Below, piece by piece: positions 4,659 through 5,166 of a stretch of 5,166 bases of DNA. Within the stretch, counting starts at the first letter, position 1. Each line of letters opens with the position of its first letter. The notes under the pieces were generated by a model. The model had not been told where the DNA came from. It made no database searches and saw nothing but the letters and a program-made list of their open reading frames with translations. Position numbers and translations under genes: made by a program. Source of the DNA: Thermaerobacter marianensis (GTDB lineage: Bacteria > Bacillota > Sulfobacillia > DYIH01); assembly GCA_020723785.1 (NCBI GenBank), contig DYIH01000002.1:9089-14254 (forward strand), in the 5' to 3' direction.

Positions 4659-5166
4659 GAACGCATCGTCGTTCGCGGCGGCCGGCCGCTGCGCGGGGCC
4701 GTGCGGGTGGAGACGGCCAAAAACGCCGTCCTGCCGGTGCTGGCCGCCTGCATCCTGTCCGAGGGCGAAGTGGTCCTGCACCGGGTGCCCCCGTTGCACG
4801 ACGTGTTCACCATGGCGCAGCTCCTGATGCGCCTGGGCGTGACGGTGCGCACCGAGCGGCCCGGCACCCTGCGCGTCACCTGCTGCCGCGATTTGCACGA
4901 CGAGACCCCCTACGACCTCGTCCGCCGCATGCGCGCCTCCATCCTGGTGATGGGGCCGCTTTTGGCTCGGCTTCGGCGCCCCCGAGCCTCCATGCCGGGC
5001 GGGTGCGCCATCGGCAACCGCCCCATCGACCTGCATCTCAAGGGCCTGCAGGCCCTGGGGGCGGAGATGGAGGTGCGCCACGGGTTCCTCGAACTGACGG
5101 CGAGGGGCGGGCTGCGCGGAGCCCGCATCTACCTCGACTACCCGAGCCACACGGCCACCGAGAACG
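4656..5166 (+). CDS. murA: UDP-N-acetylglucosamine 1-carboxyvinyltransferase, N-terminal part (partial)
   Basis: MurA transfers enolpyruvate from PEP to UDP-GlcNAc, the first committed step of peptidoglycan synthesis in the cytoplasm. The first 170 codons are present and the gene runs off the right edge; the family is about 420 residues. The N-terminus MERIVVRGGRPLRGAVRV is followed by the active-site pair Lys22-Asn23 (ETAKNAVLPVLAA). RRMRASILVMGPLLARL, MPGGCAIGNRPIDLHLKGL and LQALGAEM follow in the expected order. The catalytic cysteine is Cys117 in GGCAIG; it is Cys and not Asp, so fosfomycin sensitivity is expected from this residue. The visible end reads YLDYPSHTATEN, where many MurA proteins have PSVGAT. 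The gene diverges from queC. In Firmicutes murA often follows the atp operon, which supports the synteny reading of this region. Confidence 0.96.
   Translation, partial: MERIVVRGGRPLRGAVRVETAKNAVLPVLAACILSEGEVVLHRVPPLHDVFTMAQLLMRLGVTVRTERPGTLRVTCCRDLHDETPYDLVRRMRASILVMGPLLARLRRPRASMPGGCAIGNRPIDLHLKGLQALGAEMEVRHGFLELTARGGLRGARIYLDYPSHTATEN

Noticed and set aside
4575..5150. Upstream extension of the queC frame, which would give a 413-residue protein
   Set aside because: The added part is antisense to murA and has no recognisable domain. QueC homology starts exactly at the ATG at 4574.
1..5166. Search for a CRISPR array, tRNA, rRNA, insertion sequence or large direct repeats
   Set aside because: No repeated units, tRNA-like cloverleaf, transposase motif or terminal inverted repeats were seen by eye. 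Every gap beyond 80 bases is accounted for above.

Overview
The window is GC-rich bacterial chromosome, by eye about two thirds G+C, almost fully coding, and made of housekeeping genes. From left to right it holds the 3' end of the F1Fo-ATP synthase operon on the + strand (end of atpA, then complete atpG, atpD and atpC), a convergent three-gene cassette for 7-deazaguanine (queuosine precursor) synthesis on the - strand (transcription order queC, queD, queE), and the first 170 codons of murA on the + strand, cut by the right edge.

The ATP synthase block encodes the C-terminus of alpha, then gamma, beta and epsilon in the standard bacterial order. Catalytic motifs of beta are intact. Translation signals differ along the operon. 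atpG has a TTG start, a modest Shine-Dalgarno sequence and hairpins upstream. atpD has a near-perfect AAGGAGGT. This fits the need for three beta per one gamma. A GC-rich hairpin with a T-rich tail after atpC looks like the intrinsic terminator of the operon, and its T tract runs into the stop codon of the convergent queE.

queC, queD and queE are tightly packed (4-base gap, then 4-base overlap) and together would turn dihydroneopterin triphosphate and a few cofactors into preQ0: QueD makes 6-carboxytetrahydropterin, QueE contracts the ring to 7-carboxy-7-deazaguanine, QueC makes the nitrile. A promoter-like sequence with TACAAT ends six bases before the queC ATG, and no Shine-Dalgarno sequence is visible, so queC may be read from a leaderless transcript. 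queC and murA diverge from an 81-base spacer.

atp operon followed by murA is an arrangement I know from Firmicutes (Bacillus subtilis has murAA a little downstream of atpC). With the high GC, TTG/GTG starts and strong Shine-Dalgarno sites, this suggests a high-GC, possibly thermophilic Firmicutes-like lineage such as Symbiobacterium or Thermaerobacter relatives. That placement is an inference and is not certain. On this reading the que cassette sits inside an otherwise conserved atp-murA neighbourhood. I found no mobile element, CRISPR array, RNA gene or clearly novel system; the findings below concern regulation, synteny and small motif changes in known families.
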